The translations under genes and the position numbers were made by a program. From Rhodospirillaceae bacterium (GTDB lineage: Bacteria > Pseudomonadota > Alphaproteobacteria > Dongiales > Dongiaceae), in NCBI GenBank assembly GCA_016712715.1, contig JADJQM010000002.1:1054001-1118000 (forward strand): DNA of 64,000 nt, read 5' to 3'. The notes under the pieces were generated by a model. The model made no database searches, was not told where the DNA came from, and worked only from the letters and a program-made list of their open reading frames with translations. How positions within the stretch are numbered: position 1 is the first letter of the stretch; each line of letters opens with the position of its first letter. Shown one piece after another: positions 34,472-43,544 of this stretch.

Positions 34472-35935
34472 TTAAGCGCTCTTTTCGGCCAGCAGCGAGA
34501 GCTGCGTGATGTTCTCGTTGCTCTGGTCGGTAAGCTCGGTCGGATAGTCGCCGGTGAAGCAGGCATCGCAATATTGCGGCGATTTGCTGTTGCGGCCCTC
34601 GGCATGGCCCATGGCGCGGTAGAGGCCATCCAATGAAATGAAGGCGAGGGAATCGCAGCCGATGAAATCGGCCATTTCCTGGACGCTCATGCGCGCGGCC
34701 AGCAGCTTGCTGCGCTCCGGCGTATCGATGCCGTAGAAGCAGGAATAGGAGGTGGGCGGGCTGGAGATGCGCATATGCACCTCGGTGGCGCCGGCCTGGC
34801 GCATCATCTCGACGATCTTCTTCGAGGTGGTGCCGCGCACGATCGAATCATCGACCAGGATGATGCGCTTGCCGCTGACCTTCGCACGGTTGGCATTGTG
34901 CTTCAGCTTGACGCCGAGATGACGGATCTGGTCGGTGGGTTCGATGAAGGTGCGGCCGACATAGTGGTTGCGGATGATGCCGTATTCGAACGGGATGCCC
35001 GACCCTTCGGCATAACCCAGTGCCGCCGGCACGCCGGAATCCGGCACCGGGATGACCACGTCCGCATCGACGCCGGCTTCCTTGGCGAGTTCCGCGCCGA
35101 TGCGCTTGCGTGCATCATAGACGCTGACACCTTCCATGACGGAATCGGGCCGGGCGAAGTAGATGTATTCGAACACGCAGAAGCGATGCTTGGTGGGCGA
35201 GAAGGGACGCAGCGAGGTGACGCCGTTCTTGTCCAGGATCACCATTTCGCCGGCTTCGACATCGCGGATGTAATCGGCGCTCATGATGTCGAGCGCACAG
35301 GTCTCCGAGGCGAGGATGTAGCCGTCGCCGAGCTTGCCCAGCACCATCGGCCTGACACCCAGCGGATCGCGCACACCGATCACCATGTCCTTGGCGATGG
35401 CGACGATCGAATAGGCGCCTTCGACCTGGTGCAGCGCATTGATCAAACGATCCACCACGTTGCCGCGGAGATGCGTCGCCATCAGATGCGGGATGACTTC
35501 GGTGTCGGAGGAAGCCTGGAAGATCGAGCCGCGCTTCACCATCTCGCGGCGGATCGCGGCGGCATTGGTGAGGTTGCCGTTATGGCCGATGGCGATGCCG
35601 CCGAAGGCGAGTTCGGCGAAGAAGGGTTGTACGTTGCGGAGCGCCGTTTCGCCGGTGGTCGAATAGCGCACATGGCCAATGGCGGCGCGGCCCTTCAGGC
35701 GGCCGACCACGTCGTGATGCGAGAAATTGTCGGCGACATGACCCATCGCGCGATGGGCATGGAAATCCTCGCCATCGTGAGACACGATGCCGGCTGCTTC
35801 CTGGCCTCGGTGCTGCAGGGCATGGAGGCCCAGAACGGTGCGGGTGGCGGCTTCTTCGACACCAAAGATGCCGATAATGCCGCACTCCTCCTTCAATTTG
35901 TCGTCATCGAAGGGATTGGTCGTGAGCATCGGCAT
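34472..35935 (-). CDS. purF: amidophosphoribosyltransferase
   Basis: A 487-residue enzyme for the first committed step of purine synthesis: glutamine plus PRPP to phosphoribosylamine. The N-terminal nucleophile is Cys18 in KEECGIIGIFG, with a short propeptide to be removed. HRGQEAAGI near residue 43 and the PRPP site IILVDDSIVRGTTSKKIV near residue 358 are clear. It is the Bacillus-like long class with cysteines in the C-terminal half. It is followed closely by the SDR gene; cvpA is upstream, the usual partner. Confidence 0.96.
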   Translation of the reverse strand: MPMLTTNPFDDDKLKEECGIIGIFGVEEAATRTVLGLHALQHRGQEAAGIVSHDGEDFHAHRAMGHVADNFSHHDVVGRLKGRAAIGHVRYSTTGETALRNVQPFFAELAFGGIAIGHNGNLTNAAAIRREMVKRGSIFQASSDTEVIPHLMATHLRGNVVDRLINALHQVEGAYSIVAIAKDMVIGVRDPLGVRPMVLGKLGDGYILASETCALDIMSADYIRDVEAGEMVILDKNGVTSLRPFSPTKHRFCVFEYIYFARPDSVMEGVSVYDARKRIGAELAKEAGVDADVVIPVPDSGVPAALGYAEGSGIPFEYGIIRNHYVGRTFIEPTDQIRHLGVKLKHNANRAKVSGKRIILVDDSIVRGTTSKKIVEMMRQAGATEVHMRISSPPTSYSCFYGIDTPERSKLLAARMSVQEMADFIGCDSLAFISLDGLYRAMGHAEGRNSKSPQYCDACFTGDYPTELTDQSNENITQLSLLAEKSA

Positions 35936-35954
35936 TTACCTTTTTCCGGCCGGG

Positions 35955-36680
35955 TTATTCGGAACCCTGGATGAGTCGGTTTAGGTCGTTGCGTTCGGCG
36001 TCCTTATACCCCGATCCGTCGCCTTGTCCACCCGGTTCTTGGCCATCAGCACCTTCGTTTGTGCTGCTTGGCCCTGTGCCGGTTGCATTGGTGCCATTCG
36101 TATTCGACGGATCCGGTGTAATCGTCTGCAGGGCGTTGCCGAGCTGCTGACCCTGATCGACCGCTTTCAGCCCCTGATTTATGGCGTCTTCGCCGGTTTT
36201 CAGCAGATCTTCGGGGAGCAGCGTCTCGATGAAATTCGCCCCGCGCTCGACAACCGGCAAGAGCCTCGCTTCAGTCACGATATCCGGAAATTCGGTGCGG
36301 TTGGGCTGGAAGAAGGTGAGCAGGATGAAGGCGGCGCAGACCACCACAGACCCGCGCACGAGCCCGAAGACCAGACCCAGCGACCGGTCGAGCGCGCCCA
36401 GCCCATTGCCACGGACCTGCGCCGAAATCCAGTGATTGAGCATGCCGCAAAGGACCAGCGTCACAACGAAGATGCCGATGCCGGCGGCAATATCCGCCAG
36501 CAGGGGCTCCGCGATGTATTGCCGCATGAGCGCTCGGCCAGGGGCGAAAAAGGCCACGGTGGCGATGACGGCGCCGATCCAGCCCAGGATCGACAACATC
36601 TCCTTGATGAACCCGCGTGAAAAGGCCAGCAGGGTGGAGAGACCGATCACGCCGAGGATGATGAGATCGAGGAAATTCAC
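35955..36680 (-). CDS. cvpA: CvpA-family membrane protein
   Basis: A 241-residue protein with four N-terminal hydrophobic helices and a disordered Gly/Asn/Thr-rich C-terminal tail (residues 185-225). FLDLIILGVIGLSTLLAFSRG at the N-terminus and LDRSLGLVFGLVRGSVVV near residue 95 are typical of CvpA. The start is GTG at 36680 with AAGGAAGGG upstream. The gene overlaps radA by 4 bases and is next to purF, as in many proteobacteria. CvpA has been linked to colicin V production and envelope stress; its mechanism is unclear. Confidence 0.92.
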   Translation of the reverse strand: MNFLDLIILGVIGLSTLLAFSRGFIKEMLSILGWIGAVIATVAFFAPGRALMRQYIAEPLLADIAAGIGIFVVTLVLCGMLNHWISAQVRGNGLGALDRSLGLVFGLVRGSVVVCAAFILLTFFQPNRTEFPDIVTEARLLPVVERGANFIETLLPEDLLKTGEDAINQGLKAVDQGQQLGNALQTITPDPSNTNGTNATGTGPSSTNEGADGQEPGGQGDGSGYKDAERNDLNRLIQGSE

Positions 36681-38158
36681 CGCGGCCCTTCCTTTGTTGG
36701 AGACTTGTCTCCTGCGTGCTGCTGTCTGCTGGCGGCCACCGTCGCCTGCAGCGCGTTCGAACGAACCTCATTATAGAGCCAATCGATCATTTCTTGGAGA
36801 TGTCCGATTTCGATAAGCTCCAGTCCTTCGACTTTCAGTTTCTTGGCCGCGGCCTGATTGAGGCGCTTTGGCAAGATGGCGCGCTTGAATCCGAGCTTGG
36901 CCGCTTCCTTGAGCCGAGTTTCAGCCTGCGCCACCATGCGTACCTCGCCGGAAAGGCCGATCTCGCCAAAGGCGATGAGGTCGGAGGGTACCGGCCGGTC
37001 GGAGAGCGAGGAAATGAGGGCCAGCGCCACGGAAAGGTCGGCTGCCGGCTCGCTGATGCGCAGGCCGCCGGCGATGTTGAGATAGACCTCGCTGCCGGCC
37101 AACCCTAAACCGCAACGCGTCTCGAGCACGGCCAGCGTCATGGCAAGGCGCGCACTGTCCCAGCCGACCACGGCGCGGCGCGGGGTGGCGAGCGGCGAGG
37201 GTGAGACCAGGGCCTGCACCTCGACCAGCACGGGACGGGTGCCCTCGATGCCGGCAAAGACCGAGACGCCGGAAATATTGCCGTGGCGTTCGGCGAGGAA
37301 CAGCGCGGAGGGGTTGGGCACTTCGGCGAGGCCCCGATCGGTCATCTCGAAGACGCCGATTTCATTCGCCGGGCCGAAGCGGTTCTTGACGGAGCGCAGG
37401 ATTCGGAAGTGATGACCGCGTTCGCCTTCGAAATAGAGCACCGTATCGACCATGTGCTCCAGCACCCGGGGACCCGCGATCTGGCCTTCCTTGGTGACGT
37501 GACCCACCAGCAGCAGGGTGAAGCCACGGGATTTCGCAAGCCGGATCAATTCGGCGGAACAGGTCCGCACCTGCGCCACGGTACCGGGCGCCGAATCGAG
37601 GCTGTCGAGATAGAGCGTCTGAATGGAATCGATGACGACGACCTGCGGCGCATCGGGCCGGTCGAGGCTCGCCATGATGTCGCGCAAGGATGTGGCGGCG
37701 GCAAGCTCGGTGGTGATATCGGCAGGCTTGTGTCCATCGGGTCCGAGGCCCAGGCGGCGCGCCCGAAGCTGCACCTGTTCCACGGCCTCTTCACCGGAAA
37801 TATAGGCGACACGGACGCCGCGCAGCATGGTGGCTACCTGCAGCATCAGGGTCGATTTGCCGATCCCGGGATCGCCGCCGATCAGCACGGCCGAGCCGCG
37901 CACCAGGCCGCCCCCGGTGACGCGGTCGAATTCCGCCATGCCGGTCGGGCGGCGGATGGTCTGCGGCACGTCGCCGTCGAGCGCCACGAAGGTGACGCCC
38001 TTGCCGCGCTTGCCGGAAAGGCCCTTGGGCACGTCGCCGCCGCCAACGGGCTCCTCGACGATCGAGTTCCAGGCACCGCACGCCTCGCATTTGCCGGCCC
38101 ATTTCGGGAAGGCGGAACCGCAGGACTGGCAGACATAGTTGCGAAGGGCTTTGGCCAT
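36677..38158 (-). CDS. radA: DNA repair protein RadA
   Basis: A 493-residue RecA-like ATPase that promotes branch migration during recombination. The N-terminal zinc ribbon CQSCGSAFPKWAGKCEACGA begins near residue 10. Walker A GGDPGIGKSTL is near residue 100, the RadA-specific KNRFG motif (VKNRFGPANEIG) near residue 258, and the Lon-like C-terminal domain carries AGGLRISEPAADLSVAL. The ATG at 38158 is right; the longer frame is antisense of mlaF. It lies 10 bases after mlaF. Confidence 0.97.
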   Translation of the reverse strand: MAKALRNYVCQSCGSAFPKWAGKCEACGAWNSIVEEPVGGGDVPKGLSGKRGKGVTFVALDGDVPQTIRRPTGMAEFDRVTGGGLVRGSAVLIGGDPGIGKSTLMLQVATMLRGVRVAYISGEEAVEQVQLRARRLGLGPDGHKPADITTELAAATSLRDIMASLDRPDAPQVVVIDSIQTLYLDSLDSAPGTVAQVRTCSAELIRLAKSRGFTLLLVGHVTKEGQIAGPRVLEHMVDTVLYFEGERGHHFRILRSVKNRFGPANEIGVFEMTDRGLAEVPNPSALFLAERHGNISGVSVFAGIEGTRPVLVEVQALVSPSPLATPRRAVVGWDSARLAMTLAVLETRCGLGLAGSEVYLNIAGGLRISEPAADLSVALALISSLSDRPVPSDLIAFGEIGLSGEVRMVAQAETRLKEAAKLGFKRAILPKRLNQAAAKKLKVEGLELIEIGHLQEMIDWLYNEVRSNALQATVAASRQQHAGDKSPTKEGPR

Positions 38159-38168
38159 CACGCCGCGC

Positions 38169-38942
38169 TCAAAGCGGCCGGACGGGCATGCGGATGGGGC
38201 CTTCGGCGCGGCCTTGCACGAACTGGTCGACGAAATCATTGCCGCAGCGATCGATATTCTTGGCGTCACCGGACCAGATGATGCGGCCTTCATAGATCAT
38301 GGCAGCCCGGTCGGCGATGGCACGCAGCGAATGCATGTCGTGGGTGATGGAAAGGGCCGTGGCGCCGAGCGATTTCACGCATTTGACGATGAGCTCGTTG
38401 ATCACCTGCGCCATGATCGGGTCGAGCCCGGTGGTCGGTTCGTCGAAGAAGATGATCTCCGGTTCCGCCGCGATGGCGCGGGCCAGCGCCACCCGCTTCT
38501 GCATGCCGCCGGAAAGTTCGGAGGGTATCAGTTCGCCCACTTCCGGCCCGAGGCCCACGGCGGCGAGTTTCCGCAGAGCCACTTCCTTGGCGGCTTTCCG
38601 GTTCATGCCGCGGCCGGCGATGAGCCCGAAGCCGACATTCTCCCAGACCGGCAGGCTGTCGAACAGCGCGGCACCCTGGAACAGCATGCCGAATTTGCGC
38701 ATGATCTCTTCGCGTTTGGCAGCAGGTATGCCGACGGTTTCCTCGCCGTCGATCTCGATCGAGCCGGCATCCGGTTCCACGAGGCCCAGGATGCATTTGA
38801 TCAGCACCGACTTGCCGGAGCCGGAACCGCCGATCACCACCAGCGATTGGCCACGCGGCACATCGAGATCGACGCCGTTCAGCACCTGCTTCGGGCCGAA
38901 CGCCTTCTTCAATCCACGCACCTTGATCTTGAGATCGCTCAT
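38169..38942 (-). CDS. mlaF: ABC transporter ATP-binding protein, MlaF type
   Basis: A 257-residue ATPase of the lipid-asymmetry transporter. Walker A IGGSGSGKSVL near residue 39, Q-loop MLFQGAALFDSL near residue 85, signature LSGGMQKRVALARA near residue 143 and Walker B EIIFFDEPTTGLDP near residue 163 are all intact. FQGAALFDSLPVWENV is typical of the Mla/Ttg2A group. It overlaps mlaE by 4 bases. The MlaD partner is not in the window. Confidence 0.93.
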   Translation of the reverse strand: MSDLKIKVRGLKKAFGPKQVLNGVDLDVPRGQSLVVIGGSGSGKSVLIKCILGLVEPDAGSIEIDGEETVGIPAAKREEIMRKFGMLFQGAALFDSLPVWENVGFGLIAGRGMNRKAAKEVALRKLAAVGLGPEVGELIPSELSGGMQKRVALARAIAAEPEIIFFDEPTTGLDPIMAQVINELIVKCVKSLGATALSITHDMHSLRAIADRAAMIYEGRIIWSGDAKNIDRCGNDFVDQFVQGRAEGPIRMPVRPL

Positions 38943-39718
38943 CGGCTGAAGAAAATCCCGGTGATGATGAAGTTGGCGGCAAGGATCAGGATCGAGGCAC
39001 CGACCACGGCATCCGTGGTGGCCTTGCCGACGCCCTGGGCGCCGCCTTTGGATTCGAACCCGTTATAGGTGCCCATAAGCGCCACGATGAAGCCGAAGGC
39101 CGCGGCCTTCACCAGGCCGGAGACGATGTCGATCGTCTCGACGAAATCGACCGTGTTCTTCAAGTAGATCGACGGGCTGAAGTCGAGTTTGAACACGCTC
39201 ACCAGATAACCGCCGAACACGCCGATGATATCGGCAATGCCGACCAGGACCGGCAGCATCAGCACGGCGGCAATCAGGCGCGGCGCGATGAGATACTTGA
39301 AAGGATTGGTTGAGAGCGTACGCAAGGCGTCGATCTGCTCGGTGACACGCATGGTGCCGATCTCGGCCGCCATCGCGGCGCCGACGCGCCCGGCCAGCAT
39401 CAGGCCGGCCAGCACCGGTCCCAGTTCGCGCGTCAAGGAGATGACCACGACATAGGGGATGGTGGATTCGGCATTCAGCCGGGAGACGGCGACATAGGTC
39501 TGCAGCACCAGCACCATGCCGGTGAAGATTGCCGTCATGCCGATGACCGGCAGCGAATAATAGCCGATCTCGATCATCTGCTTGAAGATGAGGCGCGGAT
39601 AGAAAGGCGGCGTCAGGCAATGCAACACCGCGCGGAGCGTGAACAGGGCCAGACGGCCGATGGCTTCCAGGCTGCTGAGAAAGGTGCGGCCGATGGGTTG
39701 CAGGACCGGTACGCTCAT
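38939..39718 (-). CDS. mlaE: MlaE-family lipid ABC transporter permease
   Basis: A 259-residue permease with about five helices. RELGPVLAGLMLAGRVGAAM near residue 105 and EIGTMRVTEQIDALRTL near residue 127 are the MlaE signature. The protein moves phospholipids between inner and outer membrane with MlaF and a MlaD partner. It overlaps alr by 4 bases and mlaF by 4 bases, so the three genes are translationally coupled. Confidence 0.95.
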   Translation of the reverse strand: MSVPVLQPIGRTFLSSLEAIGRLALFTLRAVLHCLTPPFYPRLIFKQMIEIGYYSLPVIGMTAIFTGMVLVLQTYVAVSRLNAESTIPYVVVISLTRELGPVLAGLMLAGRVGAAMAAEIGTMRVTEQIDALRTLSTNPFKYLIAPRLIAAVLMLPVLVGIADIIGVFGGYLVSVFKLDFSPSIYLKNTVDFVETIDIVSGLVKAAAFGFIVALMGTYNGFESKGGAQGVGKATTDAVVGASILILAANFIITGIFFSR

Positions 39719-40854
39719 CCCCCGGCACCTACATAGCGACGTTGAAACCGCGTACCGAGATTGGTCAGGATCTCATACCCGATCGTCCCCGCATCGCGCG
39801 CCAAGTCGTCGACCGATTGCTCCGGCCCGATGATATCGACGGTCATGCCGGGCTGACAGGCGGCCTGGGGCAAATGTCCGACATCGACCGTGATTAAATC
39901 CATCGAGATGCGCCCCACGATCGGGGCCCGCTGGCCAGCCACGAAGACCGACCCCTGATTACCCAGCGACCTGAAAATCCCGTCCGCATAGCCAACCCCG
40001 ATTGTGGCCAGGACAGATGGCCCCCGAACCTGATGCGAGGCACCATAACCAACGGTCATATTCAAGTCAACCTCACGTAATTGCAGGATTTTTGCCTGCA
40101 ACCGCACGACTTGGCGGAGGGGATTCTGTGCCCCCAGGACGGGGTTGATGCCATAAAGCGCGGCCCCCGGCCGACTGAGGTCGAAATGAAAGTCGGCGCC
40201 CAGAAAGATGCTCGACGAGGCTGCCAGCGAATAGAGCGGCTTCGTCTTGCCAGGCAGTTTGAGGCCGGGCAGCTTGAGATTGTCGGCAACATCCCGAAAA
40301 CCGCCGAGCTGGGCCCGGTTTGCCGGATGCTCCGGATCATCGGCGCAGGCAAGATGGCTCATCACCAGGGTGATATCGAGACCGTCCAGCAGATGCGGGT
40401 CGGCGATCAGCCGCAGGGCGTCCTCCCGACCCAATCCCAGGCGATTGAGTCCGGTGTCGAATTGCAGGCCGGCGGGGCGGGTCGTGGTGGCGCGGGTAAA
40501 GTCACGCCAGCGCGCGATCTCGGCCAGGGAGTTGAGGATGGGAATGAGGTCACTACCGGCGATGTCGCGCTCCGCCCCCTGCGGCAGGCCGTTCATGAGG
40601 TAGATCCGGTTGCCCTGGTCAAAGGCCGGCAGTTGCTGGCGCAGCGCCAGCCCTTCATCCACCGTCGCCACGAAGAAATGGGTGCAACCGGCGCGCCTGA
40701 GATGCGGCGCGATCATGGCGGCGCCCAGGCCATAGGCATCGGCCTTCAGGGCGACGCCGCACTGGGCCGGCGCGACGCGGCCGGCCAACAGACGGTAATT
40801 GGCCAGAATGGCGCCGAGATCGACCGTCAGCACCGGCGAAAAGGAATCGGGCAT
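39715..40854 (-). CDS. alr: alanine racemase
   Basis: A 379-residue PLP enzyme that makes D-alanine for peptidoglycan. The PLP lysine is Lys37 in GVALKADAYGLG, and the second catalytic residue is the Tyr in TVGYGASHQV near residue 266. The substrate-binding block VGRISMDLITVDV lies near residue 313. It is 14 bases after dnaB and overlaps mlaE. It is the biosynthetic rather than the periplasmic form: no signal peptide. Confidence 0.96.
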   Translation of the reverse strand: MPDSFSPVLTVDLGAILANYRLLAGRVAPAQCGVALKADAYGLGAAMIAPHLRRAGCTHFFVATVDEGLALRQQLPAFDQGNRIYLMNGLPQGAERDIAGSDLIPILNSLAEIARWRDFTRATTTRPAGLQFDTGLNRLGLGREDALRLIADPHLLDGLDITLVMSHLACADDPEHPANRAQLGGFRDVADNLKLPGLKLPGKTKPLYSLAASSSIFLGADFHFDLSRPGAALYGINPVLGAQNPLRQVVRLQAKILQLREVDLNMTVGYGASHQVRGPSVLATIGVGYADGIFRSLGNQGSVFVAGQRAPIVGRISMDLITVDVGHLPQAACQPGMTVDIIGPEQSVDDLARDAGTIGYEILTNLGTRFQRRYVGAGG

Positions 40855-40868
40855 GGCTCAGCCCAACC

Positions 40869-42359
40869 CTATTCGGTCTGCGCCGGTATGTAGTCGCTCC
40901 GCAGCAGATCGCTGAACTTGGTCAGCATGCCCTCGAATTGCAGCGGGACCGTGCCGATCGGACCATGGCGCTGCTTTGCGATGATCACTTCGGCGACGTT
41001 GTGGACGCGCTCCATCTCGCGCTGCCATTCCTGCATCTTGTCGGCCTCGTGGTCCCCGGGCTTCCTGCGCTCGTGATAATATTCCTCGCGGAAGACGAAC
41101 ATCACCACGTCGGCGTCCTGTTCGATCGAACCCGATTCACGCAGATCGGAGAGCATCGGGCGCTTGTCGTCGCGCTGTTCGACGGCGCGGGAAAGCTGCG
41201 AGAGCGCCACCACGGGCACGTTCAATTCCTTGGCGATGGCCTTGAGGCCGCGGGTGATTTCCGAAATTTCCTGCACCCGGTTCTCCGAGCCGCGGTTGTT
41301 GGCCGAGCGCATCAGCTGCAGGTAATCGATGATGATGAGGTCGAGCCCATGCTGGCGCTTCAACCGCCTCGCGCGGGTGCGGAGCGCTGGAATGGTGAGC
41401 GCCGGGGTGTCGTCGATGAAGAAACCGGCCGAACTCATCTCGTTGGCGGATTCCACGACGCGGATGAACTCCTCATCGCCCTTGATGTCGCCGCGGCGGA
41501 TCCGGTCCGATGACACCCCCGACTTCTCCGCCATGATACGCAAGGCGAGCTGTTCCGATGACATTTCCATCGAAAAGAAGGCGACCTTGTAGCGGGTCCC
41601 GGTATCGCCTTCCTTGAAGGCGCTGGCCGCATTGAAACCCATATTGGTGGCCAAGGCCGTCTTGCCCATGGAGGGGCGACCGGCCAGGATGATGAGGTCG
41701 GAGGGCTGCAAACCGCCCAGTTTGCGGTCGATATCGGTCAAGCCCGTGGTGACGCCGGTCAGATGGCTGTCACGCTTATAGGCCGCTTCCGCCATCTGCA
41801 GCGCGGAAACCACGATCGTCTTGAAATCCTTGGGGCCGCCCTCGACCTGGCCGGTTTCGGCCAGAACAAACAGCTTCGATTCCGCCTGCTCGATCTGCTG
41901 CATGGCGGTAACGTCGGTATCGTGGATGAAGGCCTCGTTGACCGTCACCTCGCCAAGATCGATCAACTGCCGCCGCAGATAGAGGTCGTGAATGGTGCGG
42001 CCGTAATCCTCGGCATTGATCACCGTGACGACGGCCTGCGCCAATTGCACGAGATAGGTGGCACCGCCGATTTCGGACAGCGCCCCGTCCTGGTCGAACA
42101 GGTTCTTGAGGGTCACCGGATTGGCGATCTGCCCGCGTTCGATGAGCTTGCCGATGGCGGCGAAGATGCGGCCATGCAAGGGATCGGCAAAATGTTCCGG
42201 GCGCAGGAATTCGTTGACCCGGTCATAGACCAGATTGTTGGCGAGCACGGCGCCGAGCAAGGCCTGCTCGGCTTCGTAATTGACGGGTGGCGTGCGCGTC
42301 GGCGTCGAGCCGTCATTCCCGCGCAGCCGCGTGACATTGGTCTGTTGTGTTGCTTCCAT
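40869..42359 (-). CDS. dnaB: replicative DNA helicase DnaB
   Basis: A 496-residue hexameric helicase that unwinds DNA at the replication fork. The N-terminal primase-interacting domain begins NYEAEQALLGAVLANN. Walker A AGRPSMGKTALATN is near residue 222, Walker B LDLIIIDYLQLM near residue 335, and RAVEQRDDKRPMLSDLRESG, then VMFVFREEYY, near residues 385-420. No intein is present. Two DnaA boxes and a hairpin lie upstream. It heads a leftward array of about ten genes. Confidence 0.97.
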   Translation of the reverse strand: MEATQQTNVTRLRGNDGSTPTRTPPVNYEAEQALLGAVLANNLVYDRVNEFLRPEHFADPLHGRIFAAIGKLIERGQIANPVTLKNLFDQDGALSEIGGATYLVQLAQAVVTVINAEDYGRTIHDLYLRRQLIDLGEVTVNEAFIHDTDVTAMQQIEQAESKLFVLAETGQVEGGPKDFKTIVVSALQMAEAAYKRDSHLTGVTTGLTDIDRKLGGLQPSDLIILAGRPSMGKTALATNMGFNAASAFKEGDTGTRYKVAFFSMEMSSEQLALRIMAEKSGVSSDRIRRGDIKGDEEFIRVVESANEMSSAGFFIDDTPALTIPALRTRARRLKRQHGLDLIIIDYLQLMRSANNRGSENRVQEISEITRGLKAIAKELNVPVVALSQLSRAVEQRDDKRPMLSDLRESGSIEQDADVVMFVFREEYYHERRKPGDHEADKMQEWQREMERVHNVAEVIIAKQRHGPIGTVPLQFEGMLTKFSDLLRSDYIPAQTE

Positions 42360-42406
42360 GGCGGCGACCCTAACAGAGGCTTCCGGCGATAGCGCGCACC
42401 ATCACC

Positions 42407-42425
42407 TGTGGATAGCTGTGGATAA
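42407..42425 (-). promoter_or_regulatory. two DnaA boxes upstream of dnaB
   Basis: TGTGGATAG (42407-42415) and TGTGGATAA (42417-42425) lie in the same orientation with a 10-base period. Read on the minus strand these are CTATCCACA and the consensus TTATCCACA. They sit 48 to 66 bases before the dnaB start, so they probably mediate DnaA control of dnaB; they are too few to be an origin. Confidence 0.65.
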
Positions 42426-42488
42426 CGGGGATGATAACATTATCTGCGAGTCGCAAATCGCTGCATTGACAATGTGGAAATCACAGAT

Positions 42489-42532
42489 TCTCGATCGTCA
42501 TGCCGGGCCTTCGCCGGGCATGACGATCGAGA
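42489..42532. repeat. long perfect hairpin repeat
   Basis: Arms TCTCGATCGTCATGCC (42489-42504) and the exact reverse complement (42517-42532) flank 12 bases that can pair further. The CGTCATGCC...GGCATGACG core resembles dispersed palindromes of alphaproteobacteria. It lies just after the cytochrome c stop and may help end that transcript, but no T-run follows. Confidence 0.65.
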
Positions 42533-42546
42533 GCAATTGCAGCAGT

Positions 42547-43092
42547 CTAAAAGCGTGGCGTCAAAGCACCAGGTGCGGCACCCGGCTCGCAGGCCGGCGG
42601 GTAGGTCCAATCCGTCGGGAGGTCGGCGGGCAGCAAGGCATAGGGATCGCCCGCCATCTGAAAGCGACGGACACTTTCGGGCCAGTGACTTTTGACAAAA
42701 GCGAAAACCTGCCAGATCTGATTGTCCGATAGTTTTTCGCCGAATGCCGGCATGGGTGAACCAGCCGCGCCATTCTTGACGTGCTGGAACAAGGCCTTGT
42801 CGTCATGCATCCAGGCATGACCGGATGCGGTCAAGGGCGGTGCGCGCCAGCCTTGCGCGGCGAGACTGCCAAGCTGCCAGCCTTCCTGCCCATCCAACGC
42901 GCTGCCATGGCAGGCGGCGCAATGTGCCTGATAGAGGACAGCGCCTTGCCTGGTCCCATAGGAATCGATGGCGCTCATCGTCGCCTGATAGAGCGTGTAG
43001 AGAAAGGCGCCGGCACAAAGCAATGCCGGCGCCCACAGCCAGGAACGGTCGAAAGCCAATTGGCCTCCCTTAATGATCGGCGTCCATCGCAT
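42547..43092 (-). CDS. membrane-anchored c-type cytochrome
   Basis: A 181-residue protein. An N-terminal signal anchor (SWLWAPALLCAGAFLYTLYQA) places it in the periplasm. The haem site CAACH is near residue 58, and MPAFGEKLSDNQIWQVFAFVKSHW near residue 114 contributes the axial Met. It is a cytochrome_CBB3-like monohaem domain. Its start overlaps the end of the PCuAC gene by 23 bases. It is the last gene of a copper/cytochrome module. Confidence 0.88.
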   Translation of the reverse strand: MRWTPIIKGGQLAFDRSWLWAPALLCAGAFLYTLYQATMSAIDSYGTRQGAVLYQAHCAACHGSALDGQEGWQLGSLAAQGWRAPPLTASGHAWMHDDKALFQHVKNGAAGSPMPAFGEKLSDNQIWQVFAFVKSHWPESVRRFQMAGDPYALLPADLPTDWTYPPACEPGAAPGALTPRF

Positions 43093-43540
43093 CGACCTTT
43101 TCGACCACGACCTGCAGGGTCACGGACCCGGCCTTGGCGAATGTCAGGGTGACCGCGAAGGTATCGCCCTCGGCAAAGCGCTGCTTCAACCCCATCAGCA
43201 TGATATGCAGGCCATGGGGTTTCAACTCCACCTTGCCATGGGCCGGAATATCGAGGATTCCGGCCGGCTTCATGGTCATGACGTCGTTTTCCATCGACAT
43301 CTGGTGCACCTCGGTCATGGCGGCGACGTCGGAACTGGCACCCAGCAACTGGTCGGGTGTATCGCCGGTATTCTCGATGGTGACGAAGACGGCGCCGCTC
43401 TTGGCGCCGGCGGGATTGGCGCGCGACCAGGCGTGGTGCAGCACCAAATCGCCCAGTTTTTGTTCGTGGGCCGAGGCGACACTGCCGAGACCGGTGAACG
43501 TCAGCAGGCAGGCAAGCAGGAACGTGGCAAGACGGGTCAT
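43070..43540 (-). CDS. PCuAC-type periplasmic copper chaperone
   Basis: A 156-residue secreted protein with signal peptide (ACLLTFTGLGSVASAHEQ). The copper motif H-M...M-x-H-x-M is visible as EVHQMSMENDVMTMKP near residue 87 and KPHGLHIMLMGL near residue 115. PCuAC delivers Cu(I) to the CuA/CuB sites of cytochrome oxidase together with SCO1. The ATG at 43540 has AAGGAG upstream; it lies 4 bases after the SCO1 stop. Confidence 0.93.
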   Translation of the reverse strand: MTRLATFLLACLLTFTGLGSVASAHEQKLGDLVLHHAWSRANPAGAKSGAVFVTIENTGDTPDQLLGASSDVAAMTEVHQMSMENDVMTMKPAGILDIPAHGKVELKPHGLHIMLMGLKQRFAEGDTFAVTLTFAKAGSVTLQVVVEKVDAMDADH

Positions 43541-43544
43541 AAGT

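Noticed and set aside
42400..42540. Origin of replication
   Set aside because: Only two DnaA boxes and no AT-rich unwinding element or origin-linked genes; promoter control of dnaB is the simpler reading.
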